Shown in pieces: positions 31,233 to 40,542 of a stretch of DNA of 49,646 bases. Every line of letters starts with the position of its first letter. Position 1 is the first letter of the stretch. The translations under genes were made by a program, and so were the position numbers. The stretch is from Lachnospiraceae bacterium (GTDB taxonomy: Bacteria > Bacillota > Clostridia > Lachnospirales > Lachnospiraceae): positions 1 through 49,646 of the forward strand of contig JAFYDI010000021.1 in the NCBI GenBank assembly GCA_017544835.1, written 5' to 3'. The notes beneath the pieces are model-generated. The model was not told the origin of the DNA. It made no database searches and worked only from the letters and a program-made list of their open reading frames with translations.

Positions 31233-34013
31233 TTATTCCTCATCTGTATATTCGCTGTCATCTTCTATGTTTCTGAAGTATTCGTCGAATATTTTCTTGG
31301 CCATGGGGGTGGCATATAAATTACCCGAACCCGCATCCTCAAGTATTATTGTAACACAAATTTGCGGATCATCAATCGGCGCAAATCCGGTGAACCACGA
31401 ATGAGTCGATGAACTGCTGCTTGAAAACTCCGCGGAACCCGTCTTGCCGGCAACCGTATAAGCCTCTGTATTAAGGCGTTTGGCGGTACCGTCCGTTACA
31501 ACGGCTCTCATCATTTCGGTTATAATCTCAGCTTCTTCAACGGACATCAAGCGTTTATATTCTTCCGGTTCAAAAGCTTTAACGGTATTCATATTACTGT
31601 TTACAACTTCCGAAATAAGATAAGGCTTCATAAGCACGCCGCCATTGGCAATACTTGAAGTTATCATATTAAGATGCATCGGACTCATAAGGGTATCGCC
31701 CTGTCCGAAGGCCGTACGCACCATTGTAATATCGTCAAAATCGGTGGATGCATGTGCGGCGCTTTCCGAATAATTCATGGTAAGCGGAAGCTCCGAATTA
31801 AACATAAGACTGTCAAGTGTCTTCTGGAACGCTACTCTGTCTAAGCTTAAGCCTATATTACCAAATGATGAGTTACAGGACTTGGCAAAAGAAGACTTTA
31901 AGTTAAGATGCCCGTGTACCTGATGATTATAACAGCTGATGGAACCTTCTTTTAAACTAAGTCCACCCGAACAGTTAAAACTGTATTTGGAATATGTGTC
32001 GGGATTCTCTCTTATATATTCAAGTAAAGTAACAATCTTAAATGTGGAACCCGGAGGATAAAGACCCTGCGTTGCTCTGTTTAAGAGAACCGAACTGTTC
32101 TTATCGTTAATCAAATCGTTCCATATAGAATCGATTTCATTGGGGTCAAAATCGGGTTTTGAAACCATCGCGAGGATTTCACCGGTCTTGGGATTGGATA
32201 CAACTACAGCGCCTTTATAAGTGCCAAGTGCTGTGTAAGCCACTTTCTGAAGATTTTCATCAAGAGTTGAGATTACTCCGTCGCCTATATATTTATTACC
32301 CGTCAAGTCTGCAGCCATGCGTTCGCCTATAGGCTGATTGGTATTGATTAAGTAATAGTTGGCTGTACCTTCAATACCGGCGCGACCGTTTGTAGAGTAA
32401 CCCACCGCGTGAGAAAAAATATTATAGAAAGGATAAAATCTTGTCTCTTCACCCGTTCTTCTGTCAACTCTTGTCTCTGCCAGAATTACATTATTTCTTG
32501 AATAAATAGTGCCACGTTTGGTCTGGGCAATAACGACTTCCTGCATGGGATTGTAGCTGTTGTTGAAGAGCTCTTCCTTGTGAGTTGCGCTATATACGCA
32601 CAGATAAGTGCAAAGAGCCATGAAGCCCGCTATAACGATGTATGTAAGTGCAAGCACTATGTTATTCCTTCTTTTGCTTGATGAAGGCAATTTGGAGAGC
32701 TTAACATCGTCAGTCGGCTGAGATCTTACTACATACATGCCCTCTATTACAAAGAAAGCCATAAGTGTAGCCATAACCGAGCTTCCGCCGTGACTCACAA
32801 AAGGAAGCGTCACACCGGTAAGCGGAATAAACTTAGTGCCGCCGCCGATGGTTAGAAATACCTGAATGACATACACAAGTCCGAGACCTATGGATATAAG
32901 CTTGTAGAAGCTGTCATCGAATTTAAAAGAAATATTGATAAACATTATAAAACAGCTTAAGCATATAAGCACAAGGCACACGGCAAATACAATACCCAGC
33001 TCCTGCACTATCGCAGAGAAAATAAGGTCTGTCTCCACATAAGGTATGCTGTCGGGCGTACCGTTAAAAAGTCCCACTCCGAACCATGAGCCACTGCTAA
33101 GCGCAAAAAGCGACTGTGTAATCTGGTAGCCTTCATTGTCGATAACCGAAAAAGGATCGATAAAAGCTGCAATACGCACACGCACATGTCTGAATATATT
33201 GTAGCCCGCTATAGCAATTCCGACTCCTGTAAACGCACCGATTGATAAATAAATATAATTCTGAGTGGCAATAAAAACCAAAATAACAAATACTACGTAG
33301 TATACAAGCGCTGCACCAAGGTCATTGGATGCCGCAAGTATAATAATATGAAGTGCCGCAATAGCCGTAGTAAGCGCAAGATTCTTAAACTTAATACTGA
33401 TACACAAAGCGCCGGATACGAATATTACAAACAATACCTTAACGAATTCCGAAGGCATAAAATACACGCCGAAAATTGAAATGGAAAGCTTCGAACCGCC
33501 GGAAATACTGCCCGCAAAATAGACAATCGTAAGGGCCACAATCCCCACAGCCGCATATATAAACGGAATGTTCGGTATTCTCTTAATCTTCTTCATTAAA
33601 TAGGGAATAAAAGAACATATGGCAAAAGAAACAACCACGATAACAAACTGCTTAACCGCCGACCTGTAATTTAGTCTTACAAGCATAATAAGACCTATAC
33701 TTATAAGCATACAGGCATTATTGATCAAAAGCCTGTTGATACGCGGGTAAACCATCGGCAGAATCTCGATAACACCGAGAATAAATATCTGCAAAATCGC
33801 ATAGAATATCAAATATCTGACCTCTCCGGTCTTAAGAATAACAGAAAGAAAGCACGCAAAATGAACCAGCACAATCATTATGAGCTGGCTTACATATATG
33901 CTTTTTCTGGAATGCTCTTCTTTGTACTTAAACACCAGAAAACACTCTAATGTATAGAGCAGCATAATAACAGCAGTAAAATATTTAGATAGAGTGGTGA
34001 TATACTGAACCAA
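31233..34013 (-). CDS. Fused RodA/FtsW glycosyltransferase and class B penicillin-binding protein
   Basis: A 926-residue SEDS-PBP2 fusion. Residues 1 to about 430 are a multi-pass SEDS protein (about ten or more membrane segments) with the catalytic Asp equivalent at Asp231 in AASNDLGAAL and PFVSHGGSSVMATLM near the end. After a linker and one more membrane helix (about 451-475), residues 480-926 are a class B PBP: SxxK at Ser656-Lys659, SxN at Ser712-Asn714, KTG at Lys857-Gly859. Both polymerase and transpeptidase activities of septal or lateral-wall peptidoglycan synthesis thus lie in one chain. The start is a TTG straight after the U32 stop, with GGGGAG eight bases upstream. Confidence 0.9.
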   Translation of the reverse strand: MVQYITTLSKYFTAVIMLLYTLECFLVFKYKEEHSRKSIYVSQLIMIVLVHFACFLSVILKTGEVRYLIFYAILQIFILGVIEILPMVYPRINRLLINNACMLISIGLIMLVRLNYRSAVKQFVIVVVSFAICSFIPYLMKKIKRIPNIPFIYAAVGIVALTIVYFAGSISGGSKLSISIFGVYFMPSEFVKVLFVIFVSGALCISIKFKNLALTTAIAALHIIILAASNDLGAALVYYVVFVILVFIATQNYIYLSIGAFTGVGIAIAGYNIFRHVRVRIAAFIDPFSVIDNEGYQITQSLFALSSGSWFGVGLFNGTPDSIPYVETDLIFSAIVQELGIVFAVCLVLICLSCFIMFINISFKFDDSFYKLISIGLGLVYVIQVFLTIGGGTKFIPLTGVTLPFVSHGGSSVMATLMAFFVIEGMYVVRSQPTDDVKLSKLPSSSKRRNNIVLALTYIVIAGFMALCTYLCVYSATHKEELFNNSYNPMQEVVIAQTKRGTIYSRNNVILAETRVDRRTGEETRFYPFYNIFSHAVGYSTNGRAGIEGTANYYLINTNQPIGERMAADLTGNKYIGDGVISTLDENLQKVAYTALGTYKGAVVVSNPKTGEILAMVSKPDFDPNEIDSIWNDLINDKNSSVLLNRATQGLYPPGSTFKIVTLLEYIRENPDTYSKYSFNCSGGLSLKEGSISCYNHQVHGHLNLKSSFAKSCNSSFGNIGLSLDRVAFQKTLDSLMFNSELPLTMNYSESAAHASTDFDDITMVRTAFGQGDTLMSPMHLNMITSSIANGGVLMKPYLISEVVNSNMNTVKAFEPEEYKRLMSVEEAEIITEMMRAVVTDGTAKRLNTEAYTVAGKTGSAEFSSSSSSTHSWFTGFAPIDDPQICVTIILEDAGSGNLYATPMAKKIFDEYFRNIEDDSEYTDEE

Positions 34014-36104
34014 TTACTCTACTCCCCGCTTCCAATATGCTTTCGTAAATTTGTCGGGCGCCGTTCCGACTTTAAGTAAGAACAGAGAAAGAATATTCTT
34101 TGTCATCGATGCACTTTCATCGGTAAAAGAAAGAACTATTCTCTCTTTCGAAAACTTGCTGCTTCCAATCTCGTCATTAAGATATGTGGGCACGCTGTTG
34201 TATATAATGTTTGAACAAATGTCACAATTTCTGTATACAGGAAATACCGTATCCGTACGATCTTTAATGTACACAAATGCATTTCCCTTGTGCTTCATAC
34301 AACCGTGAGAAGTCTTTAATACACAATTGGACGTATGCATAAGGGGCAACTTACCGTATGCATAAATATATGTGTTACCATCGTAACATTCTTTTAACTC
34401 ATGCTGTGACAATTCAAGGGGTGCAACATGAGCATCTGAAAGGCTTGCAATAAAGCTTGCCGATGCATTATTGGCAGTATATATCTCGCTTCCGACAACG
34501 ATATTTATATCGACATTCGCTTCAAGAACGATATTCAATCCTTCCAAATTGCGCACATAAACAGCACAACAGTTATTATTGCACACTTGCTTTAAAAAAT
34601 TCTTAACATAACCGTAATCCTTAATCCTGATTACATCAGGAAGCATTGCAATAATATTGTCACCCTTCAAATCATGTTTAAGTAAAAGCTCGCTCGGAAC
34701 ACATACATATATGTTATCAAAAGAACAAGCTACATCATACTGCTCCTTGGTATGAACCATTACAATTGGCTTCTGCACAAAACTATCGTTATGTTCACGC
34801 GCCTTAATGGTGACCGAACTTGTAAGTGGGGGGTTCTTGACACTCATGGCATCGGTTAATTCGGTTATAGCATTACGCCTCAAGTCATTAAGCGCTTTAA
34901 CCGGCAAGAATGCAGGCTCGGGCATTTCGACATAAATATCTTCGGCAATAAAACTCGTGTCGCCAAGCTTGGATAATTGTTTAATAACATCATCTTCGGC
35001 CAAAGGACGGCTTATAGGTGCACTAACCACATCTCCATATGCAGTGACTGACTGCTCTTCGCATGTTACGGTCAAAGAACAAGCCTCACCGCGGATCAAA
35101 GAAGCAAACATGGAAACAGCTTTCTTCGGAACGGATGATAAAAATCTATCCGAAACTTCTTTCATAAGGAAATCGTCATTGCCGTTATAGGCGGGACTGT
35201 CAAGCGTTATCATATATCTTCCGTTTTGAGTATGATAATAGCCACTGCCTATTTCGGACCTTAAGTACATATGACGTAAATTATCAAAATCCCTGTCGTC
35301 TATTTTGAATTTCTCAGGATGTTCCGAATATAAGTCAATGTACTTACGGTATACGGATGTAACATATGCCGTGTATTCGGGCTTCTTCATACGTCCCTCA
35401 ATTTTAAGGGAATCTATGCCTGCATCAATAAGTTCAGGTAATATACCTACCGTGCACTGATCTTTCATAGAAAGCAGATATTTGTCTTCATGAGAATTAT
35501 CGTCAAGCATTTTGTAAGGCAATCTGCAAGGACCCGCGCAGCGTCCGCGATTACCGCTTCTGCCGCCTAAGCACGAGCTGAATAAGCACTCTCCGGAGTA
35601 TGAATAACACATTGCTCCATGAATGAATGTCTCAATTTCGATATCAACTTCCGATTTGACAGCCTTAATTTCAGATAAAGACAGTTCTCTTGCAAGAACC
35701 ACTCTCGAAGCGCCTATAGATTTATAGAACTTAACAGATTCTGTACCCGTAGCGAATCCCTGGGTGCTTACATGACATTCCATTTCGGGAAACAAATCCT
35801 TAAAACGAACAATAAGCCCCAAATCCTGCACAATACAACCGTCAAGGCCGGCTTCATATAGCGGTCTTATATAATCAATAACCTCGTTATACTCACGTTC
35901 CTTAATGAGCGTATTTACGGTAAGGTAAACTTTAACATTGTTGATATGGGCAATTTTAATTGCCTTAACTATTTCCTCTTCGGTGAAATTATCTGCATAT
36001 GCCCTTGCGCCGAACCTGGCACCGCCTAAATATACGGCATCACAGCCGGCACTCAACGCACCTATGAATGATTGAAAATTGCCTGCCGGTGACAGTAATT
36101 CCAT
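34014..36104 (-). CDS. U32 family peptidase, DUF3656-type
   Basis: A 696-residue U32-family protein, counted from the ATG at 36104 (MELLSPAGNFQSF), seven bases after AAAGG; the in-frame start at 36218 would run through the zapA terminator and is rejected. The U32 core has GCDAVYLGGARFGARAY and the signature GECLFSSCLGGRSGNRGRCAGPCRLPY. The C-terminal half has DUF3656-like segments and more Cys pairs. Members of the group act in RNA hydroxylation (RlhA, TrhP); collagenase is an old name. Follows zapA, as in many Clostridia, with a terminator between. Confidence 0.9.
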   Translation of the reverse strand: MELLSPAGNFQSFIGALSAGCDAVYLGGARFGARAYADNFTEEEIVKAIKIAHINNVKVYLTVNTLIKEREYNEVIDYIRPLYEAGLDGCIVQDLGLIVRFKDLFPEMECHVSTQGFATGTESVKFYKSIGASRVVLARELSLSEIKAVKSEVDIEIETFIHGAMCYSYSGECLFSSCLGGRSGNRGRCAGPCRLPYKMLDDNSHEDKYLLSMKDQCTVGILPELIDAGIDSLKIEGRMKKPEYTAYVTSVYRKYIDLYSEHPEKFKIDDRDFDNLRHMYLRSEIGSGYYHTQNGRYMITLDSPAYNGNDDFLMKEVSDRFLSSVPKKAVSMFASLIRGEACSLTVTCEEQSVTAYGDVVSAPISRPLAEDDVIKQLSKLGDTSFIAEDIYVEMPEPAFLPVKALNDLRRNAITELTDAMSVKNPPLTSSVTIKAREHNDSFVQKPIVMVHTKEQYDVACSFDNIYVCVPSELLLKHDLKGDNIIAMLPDVIRIKDYGYVKNFLKQVCNNNCCAVYVRNLEGLNIVLEANVDINIVVGSEIYTANNASASFIASLSDAHVAPLELSQHELKECYDGNTYIYAYGKLPLMHTSNCVLKTSHGCMKHKGNAFVYIKDRTDTVFPVYRNCDICSNIIYNSVPTYLNDEIGSSKFSKERIVLSFTDESASMTKNILSLFLLKVGTAPDKFTKAYWKRGVE

Positions 36105-36132
36105 ACGTAAACCTTTCTTTGACATAATAAAG

Positions 36133-36159
36133 AAAAAAGGCTGAATAAAACAGCCTTTT
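36133..36159 (-). terminator. Intrinsic terminator after zapA
   Basis: AAAAGGCTG (36159-36151 on the minus strand) pairs with CAGCCTTTT (36143-36135) around a 7-base loop, followed by TTCTTTATT. It starts 4 bases after the zapA stop and ends 29 bases before the U32 start. Confidence 0.82.
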
Positions 36160-36162
36160 AAG

Positions 36163-36564
36163 TTAGTTATTCTTAAGTTCGGATTCGAGTCTGTAAAGCT
36201 TTCTCGCGCTTTCGTCAAGCTCGCTTTTAAGAGACTTCATATTCTTCTCCGAATTATCAAGCTTTATCTGAGAAGCGATAAGCTCATGCTTTAAATCATA
36301 TAACTCCTTCTCCTTGGCACTTATCTCTTCCTCAAGGAGGGATATCTGCTTCTTGGCTTTAAAATAATCATCGGCGATGTTAAGCTGCAAGAGCACATTC
36401 TGAGTATCAACCGGAGAACGTCTGAATCCTTCTATTCTGTTGTATTCCGCAAGCTTGGAATTGATATAAGCCGCTACCTTCTGGAGGTATTCTTCGCTTT
36501 CATATCCGCTGAGCCTGAAAACCTTGCCGCCGATAATTACTTCTGTATCAGTTTTAGCTGCCAT
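36163..36564 (-). CDS. zapA: Cell division protein ZapA
   Basis: ZapA, 133 residues, bundles FtsZ filaments. The globular N-terminal domain has TEVIIGGKVFRLSGYESEEYLQKVAAYINSKL and NVLLQLNIADDYFKAKK; the remaining residues, from about 70, form a coiled coil. The ATG at 36564 has GGGAGG ten bases upstream; a TTG 9 bases upstream is less likely. Transcribed from a strong promoter at 36636-36664; a terminator-like hairpin lies between promoter and gene. Confidence 0.93.
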   Translation of the reverse strand: MAAKTDTEVIIGGKVFRLSGYESEEYLQKVAAYINSKLAEYNRIEGFRRSPVDTQNVLLQLNIADDYFKAKKQISLLEEEISAKEKELYDLKHELIASQIKLDNSEKNMKSLKSELDESARKLYRLESELKNN

Positions 36565-36596
36565 GAAAAGCAATCCTCCCGGGAAAATTTAGAATT

Positions 36597-36625
36597 AAAA
36601 AAGAACAGATGATACTCTAATCTGT
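36597..36625 (-). terminator. Hairpin with T-run between ruvB and zapA
   Basis: ACAGAT (36625-36620, minus strand) pairs with ATCTGT (36610-36605) around a 9-base loop, followed by TCTTTTTT. It would end ruvAB messages, but lies downstream of the zapA promoter, so it is also in the zapA leader. Confidence 0.65.
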
Positions 36626-36635
36626 ATTACTAATA

Positions 36636-36664
36636 ATTATAATCGTTAAGTATTTAAATTTCAA
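36636..36664 (-). promoter_or_regulatory. Promoter of zapA
   Basis: TTGAAA (36664-36659), a 17-base spacer and consensus TATAAT (36641-36636) on the minus strand. It starts 4 bases after the ruvB stop codon. Confidence 0.8.
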
Positions 36665-36668
36665 GGGC

Positions 36669-37664
36669 TCACGCATTCATCTCAATGCCCAAATGTCTAT
36701 ATGCAAGTTCGGTAACCATACGACCTCTGGGGGTTCTTATAATGAATCCATTCTTGATTAAATAAGGCTCATAAACTTCTTCTATGGTGCCCGAATCCTC
36801 GCCGATTGTGGCAGAAAGTGTATCAAGGCCGACGGGACCGCCCTTGTAAAGTTCAATCATGGTAACAAGTATATTTCTGTCCACATGATCAAGCCCCATT
36901 TTATCTACGTCCATTAAGTCAAGAGCTGTTCTTGCAACATCGCCTGTTATAACTCCGTCAAAACGCACTTCTGCAAAATCTCTTACTCTCTTAAGCATAC
37001 GATTGGCAAGTCTGGGGGTTCCCCTGCTTCTTCTGGCAAGCTCATCCGCGCCGTCTGTATCAATCTTTACGTTTAAAATTTTAGCAGAATGTCGGATTAT
37101 TGTAGACAATTCATCGACATTATAAAACTCAAGCTTCTGAACCACGCCGAATCTGTCTCTTAAAGGTGCCGAGAGAAGTCCCGCTCTGGTGGTAGCGCCT
37201 ACAAGCGTAAATTTGGGAAGATCGAGTCTTATCGACTTGGCTGAAGGACCCTTACCAATCATAATATCAAGAGAATAATCTTCCATCGCGGGATACAAAA
37301 CTTCTTCAATCTGCTTATTGAGTCTGTGAATCTCGTCTATAAAAAGAAGGTCTCCTTCTTTAAGCCCGTTAAGAATAGCTGCCATGTCGCCGGGCTTCTC
37401 AATTGCGGGACCGCTTGTAATCTTGATGTTAACGCCCATTTCATTGGCAATAATCTGCGCAAGCGTAGTCTTTCCGAGTCCGGGAGGTCCGTACAAAAGA
37501 ACATGGTCAAGCGCATCGTTACGGTTCTTGGCCGCTTCGATGTACACTTTCATAATATCCTTAACCTTTTCCTGACCAATGTATTCAGACAGGAAATGCG
37601 GCCTTAAGGAGCCTTCCAATTTAACATCTTCTTCGGTTATTTTGGTTTCAATCATTCGTTGCAA
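36669..37664 (-). CDS. ruvB: Holliday junction branch-migration helicase RuvB
   Basis: RuvB, 331 residues, the AAA+ motor of branch migration. Markers: [16 protein letters not shown], Walker A GPPGLGKT, Walker B in [23 protein letters not shown] with sensor and Arg finger, and a winged-helix end [10 protein letters not shown]. The start is ambiguous: a TTG at 37664 has GAGGTG at a proper distance and fits homologue length, while the ATG at 37655 is 9 bases later and further from the site; I keep the TTG. Lies 14 bases after ruvA. Confidence 0.97.
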   Translation of the reverse strand: MQRMIETKITEEDVKLEGSLRPHFLSEYIGQEKVKDIMKVYIEAAKNRNDALDHVLLYGPPGLGKTTLAQIIANEMGVNIKITSGPAIEKPGDMAAILNGLKEGDLLFIDEIHRLNKQIEEVLYPAMEDYSLDIMIGKGPSAKSIRLDLPKFTLVGATTRAGLLSAPLRDRFGVVQKLEFYNVDELSTIIRHSAKILNVKIDTDGADELARRSRGTPRLANRMLKRVRDFAEVRFDGVITGDVARTALDLMDVDKMGLDHVDRNILVTMIELYKGGPVGLDTLSATIGEDSGTIEEVYEPYLIKNGFIIRTPRGRMVTELAYRHLGIEMNA

Positions 37665-37678
37665 TTTGAGTCACCTCA

Positions 37679-38281
37679 TCAAAACATATATTGAAGAGAA
37701 AGTTTCAAAATTTCGTTGGTGTTAAGTTCTTCAAGATGTTCTATCTTAAGAACGGCCGCCTTGGCATCCTTTTTATCGTATCCAAGCGCAACCAACGCTT
37801 CGATTGCATCAAGAGCATCCTGCGATAGCTTACCGTCAGACTGTGCAGGTGCTTCGGAAACGGTGCCGATAAGAGGTTCTTTGGCCAATTTGTCCTTTAA
37901 ATCAACGATAATACGCTCTGCGGTTTTCTTGCCTATTGTAGGAGCTTTACTGAGGCTTGCCACATCACCTGTTACAATAAAGTATTTAATGATGGGAACA
38001 TCTGCTATGCTGAGAAGCGCCTGTGCGCCTTTAGGGCCCACGCCTGAAACCCCGATAAGAAGATTAAACATATCGAGCTCATCACGTGTAAGGAAGCCGT
38101 ATAAGCTCATTCCGTCTTCGCGCACACTAAGATATGTAAATACTTTAATCTCGTTGCCAATGGATGGAAGATTCTCGCACACAGACTCGGCTACCGTCAC
38201 GTTATAACCAACTCCGTTTACATCAATAACTATATTTCCGGGTCTGTTCTCTTCCAATATACCCTTTAAAAAAGCAATCAT
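37679..38281 (-). CDS. ruvA: Holliday junction DNA-binding protein RuvA
   Basis: RuvA, 200 residues, binds the four-way junction and loads RuvB. MIAFLKGILEENRPGNIVIDVNGVGYNV opens domain I, a helix-hairpin-helix region LLIGVSGVGPKGAQALLS and TIGKKTAERIIVDLKDKL forms domain II, and domain III is the C-terminal helices that contact RuvB. GAGG precedes the ATG. Part of the gpm-like phosphatase-ruvA-ruvB unit. Confidence 0.97.
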   Translation of the reverse strand: MIAFLKGILEENRPGNIVIDVNGVGYNVTVAESVCENLPSIGNEIKVFTYLSVREDGMSLYGFLTRDELDMFNLLIGVSGVGPKGAQALLSIADVPIIKYFIVTGDVASLSKAPTIGKKTAERIIVDLKDKLAKEPLIGTVSEAPAQSDGKLSQDALDAIEALVALGYDKKDAKAAVLKIEHLEELNTNEILKLSLQYMF

Positions 38282-38292
38282 ACTCTACCTCA

Positions 38293-39015
38293 CTACCCTT
38301 GGAAACAATCTGTGAAATATCCAGCTTTTGATGCAGGCTCACCGTTTAGAGTCAAATGACTTGTATCGCCGAAGAACTGAGTCCTGAAAGCACATTTTCC
38401 GGGCTCTCGCTCTTCTGTAGCCAATACTGTAACTGCAGTAGGTGCAGTGTAAAAAGCATGCCACAATACAAACGGTGAAATACCGAGTAAATGTCCCATT
38501 ATAAGAAACGACACACCCAAATGGCAAAAGAACACGAGTGTCTTGCCATGGTCCGAACCATCTGTTAGATAATACTCGCCGTTTCTCTTGAGTCCATATT
38601 CTTCTAAAAGCTTATCAAAAGAGCTATATACGTGTTCCGTTTCGCCCTTAATATCATTCTCATGTAACAGTTCTATTTCAGCCCACTTATCTTTATCATA
38701 AGCATCTTTGTACTTAGTCCAAAGCTTTGGATAAAAGTCCCAGGGCACATGAATCTCGTTATTCTGCTCAGGATGATGAGTCGGATAGTAAAATTCCTTA
38801 AGCCACTCACACTCCGTAGCTTCCATGTTTATCTTCTTAAGCGAATACTCGCATGTAAGCCTGGCTCTTCCTAAAGGCGAGCGATAAATATGTGTAATCT
38901 CATCTTTCCATCCAAGAACTCGCTCTGCCAAAAGTTCAGCTTCTCTCTTACCCTTTTCGGTAAGAGTATCATTTTTATAATCCGGATCGCCGTGGCGAAT
39001 AAAAATCAATCTCAT
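38293..39015 (-). CDS. Histidine phosphatase family protein
   Basis: A 240-residue phosphoglycerate-mutase-like phosphatase. The phospho-acceptor motif is MRLIFIRHGDPDY, with the second set of Arg and His in YRSPLGRARLT and FFCHLGVSFLIMGHLLG. Start at the ATG at 39015, five bases after GAGG; a GTG six bases upstream overlaps that site. The substrate is unknown. It leads the ruvA-ruvB operon, behind a weak extended -10 promoter. The middle insert (KLWTKYKDAYDKDKWAEIEL) is longer than in small family members. Confidence 0.9.
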   Translation of the reverse strand: MRLIFIRHGDPDYKNDTLTEKGKREAELLAERVLGWKDEITHIYRSPLGRARLTCEYSLKKINMEATECEWLKEFYYPTHHPEQNNEIHVPWDFYPKLWTKYKDAYDKDKWAEIELLHENDIKGETEHVYSSFDKLLEEYGLKRNGEYYLTDGSDHGKTLVFFCHLGVSFLIMGHLLGISPFVLWHAFYTAPTAVTVLATEEREPGKCAFRTQFFGDTSHLTLNGEPASKAGYFTDCFQG

Positions 39016-39050
39016 AAACACCTCAAATAAGTATCATTTAACACTTATTA

Positions 39051-39059
39051 AGTATAACA
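39051..39059 (-). promoter_or_regulatory. Extended -10 element before the phosphatase-ruvAB unit
   Basis: TGTTATACT on the minus strand (TATACT at 39056-39051, TG just upstream). A 7-bp inverted repeat, AATAAGT/ACTTATT, lies between it and the ribosome-binding site. No convincing -35 box. Confidence 0.45.
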
Positions 39060-39099
39060 AATCTTTTAATAAATATCTCGATAGATTATTCAATCAGAC

Positions 39100-40524
39100 T
39101 CAATATTGTTGGTTAACAACAACTTCTTTAAGTATTTCATCATATACGGTAATGTCTATATATGTACCCTTATGCGAATAATCGGCAGTGCCAATCATCA
39201 CATTTTCGGGGGCTCCATCTGAACTGAATTTTACTGATAAAGTATCAACATTATTTAGCTCATATACCATGATAGGTGATTCAGAATCATTACCGGATAA
39301 AAATTGAAGCTCTCCATTACGATACAACCATTTGCCGCCCATTAAAAGATCGTCATACTCAAACCCGATTCGATCCAAAGCATCACAATATTCATTTATA
39401 TTGTTCTCTATGGAAGAAGTATATTCAACACTTATAACGGCGCTAAAGTCTGATTTTGATTTGGTAAGCAATGCAGCCAATGCATAAATACCCGAAGCGT
39501 TTTTTATCTTTTCTTTAAGCTCTTCACGATAATAAAAAGCTAAGTCTTCATCCCATTGGGTGTACTTTTCATCACCTCGGTGGTCTTTAACTGAATAATT
39601 TTGCACGATATAATCAGCCAAGTATTCAGAAATCTTTCTTGCTCCATATGCGTTAGTATGATTACCGTCGTAAAAATCACTGGCGTAGTCTAATTCCAAC
39701 TCATCCGTTATCTTATTAAAATCAATGAACCCGATTCCTCTTTCCTCTGCAAATGTTGCGGCTGCGTTAACCTTGGCCTGATCGTCACCGGGATCGTAAA
39801 AAGGTGTTTTTATTAAGACAAGGTCAAATGATTTTTCTTTTGACAATTCATACAAATCATTGAGCCATTTTTGGTTAGTCTACGAAAGCATCGATGATTC
39901 TGTGTCATGGGCTGTGGGTGAAGCCGCAGCGCTTCCTACGGTAAAAATTATTTCTTCACCTCTTAAAAAAGAATTGGGAATATAATCTTCAAAATCCAGT
40001 CGTGTTAATTCTTTATATCTGGTATGAACAATGGGAAAACGGAATAAATAGTCATTAATATCCGTCTCTTTATCTTCTTTAAAAAATTCTTTGACATGAT
40101 TGTAAGAATTGGACGAAGGCTTCATGGAAATCAAATTACGGTATCTGTTACCTTCAATTCCGTTACCGTCAGAAAAAAGACCATATAAATCAACAAATAC
40201 CACTTTGGGAGATTGCGTCTTTAAAAGTTCTTTCAGCTCATAATACGAGGAAACTTTATCTTGTCCGGCAACACTCATGTCAAAAGAAGAAATGCCGGCT
40301 TTCTCCCATAAGAAGCAAGGATATATATCGCAATAGACATGCGAACTTCCTACGAATACTACATCTATAAGGTTATCTTCTGTATTATAAAGCTGTTCCA
40401 CAGATGAACGGTACTCGCCGGTAGTATCTTTCCAGCGAAGAATATTATATGTAACGCATATAACTGTTATTAACAGACCTGTGAAAGCGCAAAATGCAAT
40501 TGCTTTTTTAACTATGTTATTCAT
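39100..40524 (-). pseudogene. SGNH-type O-acyltransfer partner of the MBOAT gene, interrupted by one in-frame TAG
   Basis: A 474-codon reading frame broken only by TAG at codon 215 (39882-39880). The two halves are in the same frame, so this is a nonsense codon and not a frameshift. The N-terminal half has a signal anchor (IAFCAFTGLLITVICVTYNI) and SGNH block I as GSSH (about residues 59-62). The second half has block V as DGNHTNAYG, with Asp286 and His289. The truncated N-terminal product would lack that Asp and His. The reading resumes with TNQKWLNDLYELSKEK and fits the family. A CAG or GAG codon changed to TAG explains it. Partner of the MBOAT protein 18 bases upstream. Read-through or an internal start at TTG 39855 cannot be excluded. 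Confidence 0.8.
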
Positions 40525-40542
40525 TGTATCCTTGACCTTTCA

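Noticed and set aside
36105-36218. Longer N-terminus for the U32 protein
   Set aside because: The extra 38 residues would be encoded across the zapA terminator and the end of zapA, and the ATG at 36104 has a proper ribosome-binding site.
37716-38207. 163-codon open frame opposite ruvA
   Set aside because: Antisense to a highly conserved gene; no signs of coding use.
39856-39882. Frameshift in the SGNH gene
   Set aside because: Reading through the TAG keeps one frame and continues as TNQKWLNDLYELSKEK into the second half, so it is a nonsense codon and not an indel.
39880-39882. Pyrrolysine or other recoding at TAG
   Set aside because: No supporting genes in the window, no recoding element seen, and TAG ends parE normally. 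A point mutation is simpler, though not proved.
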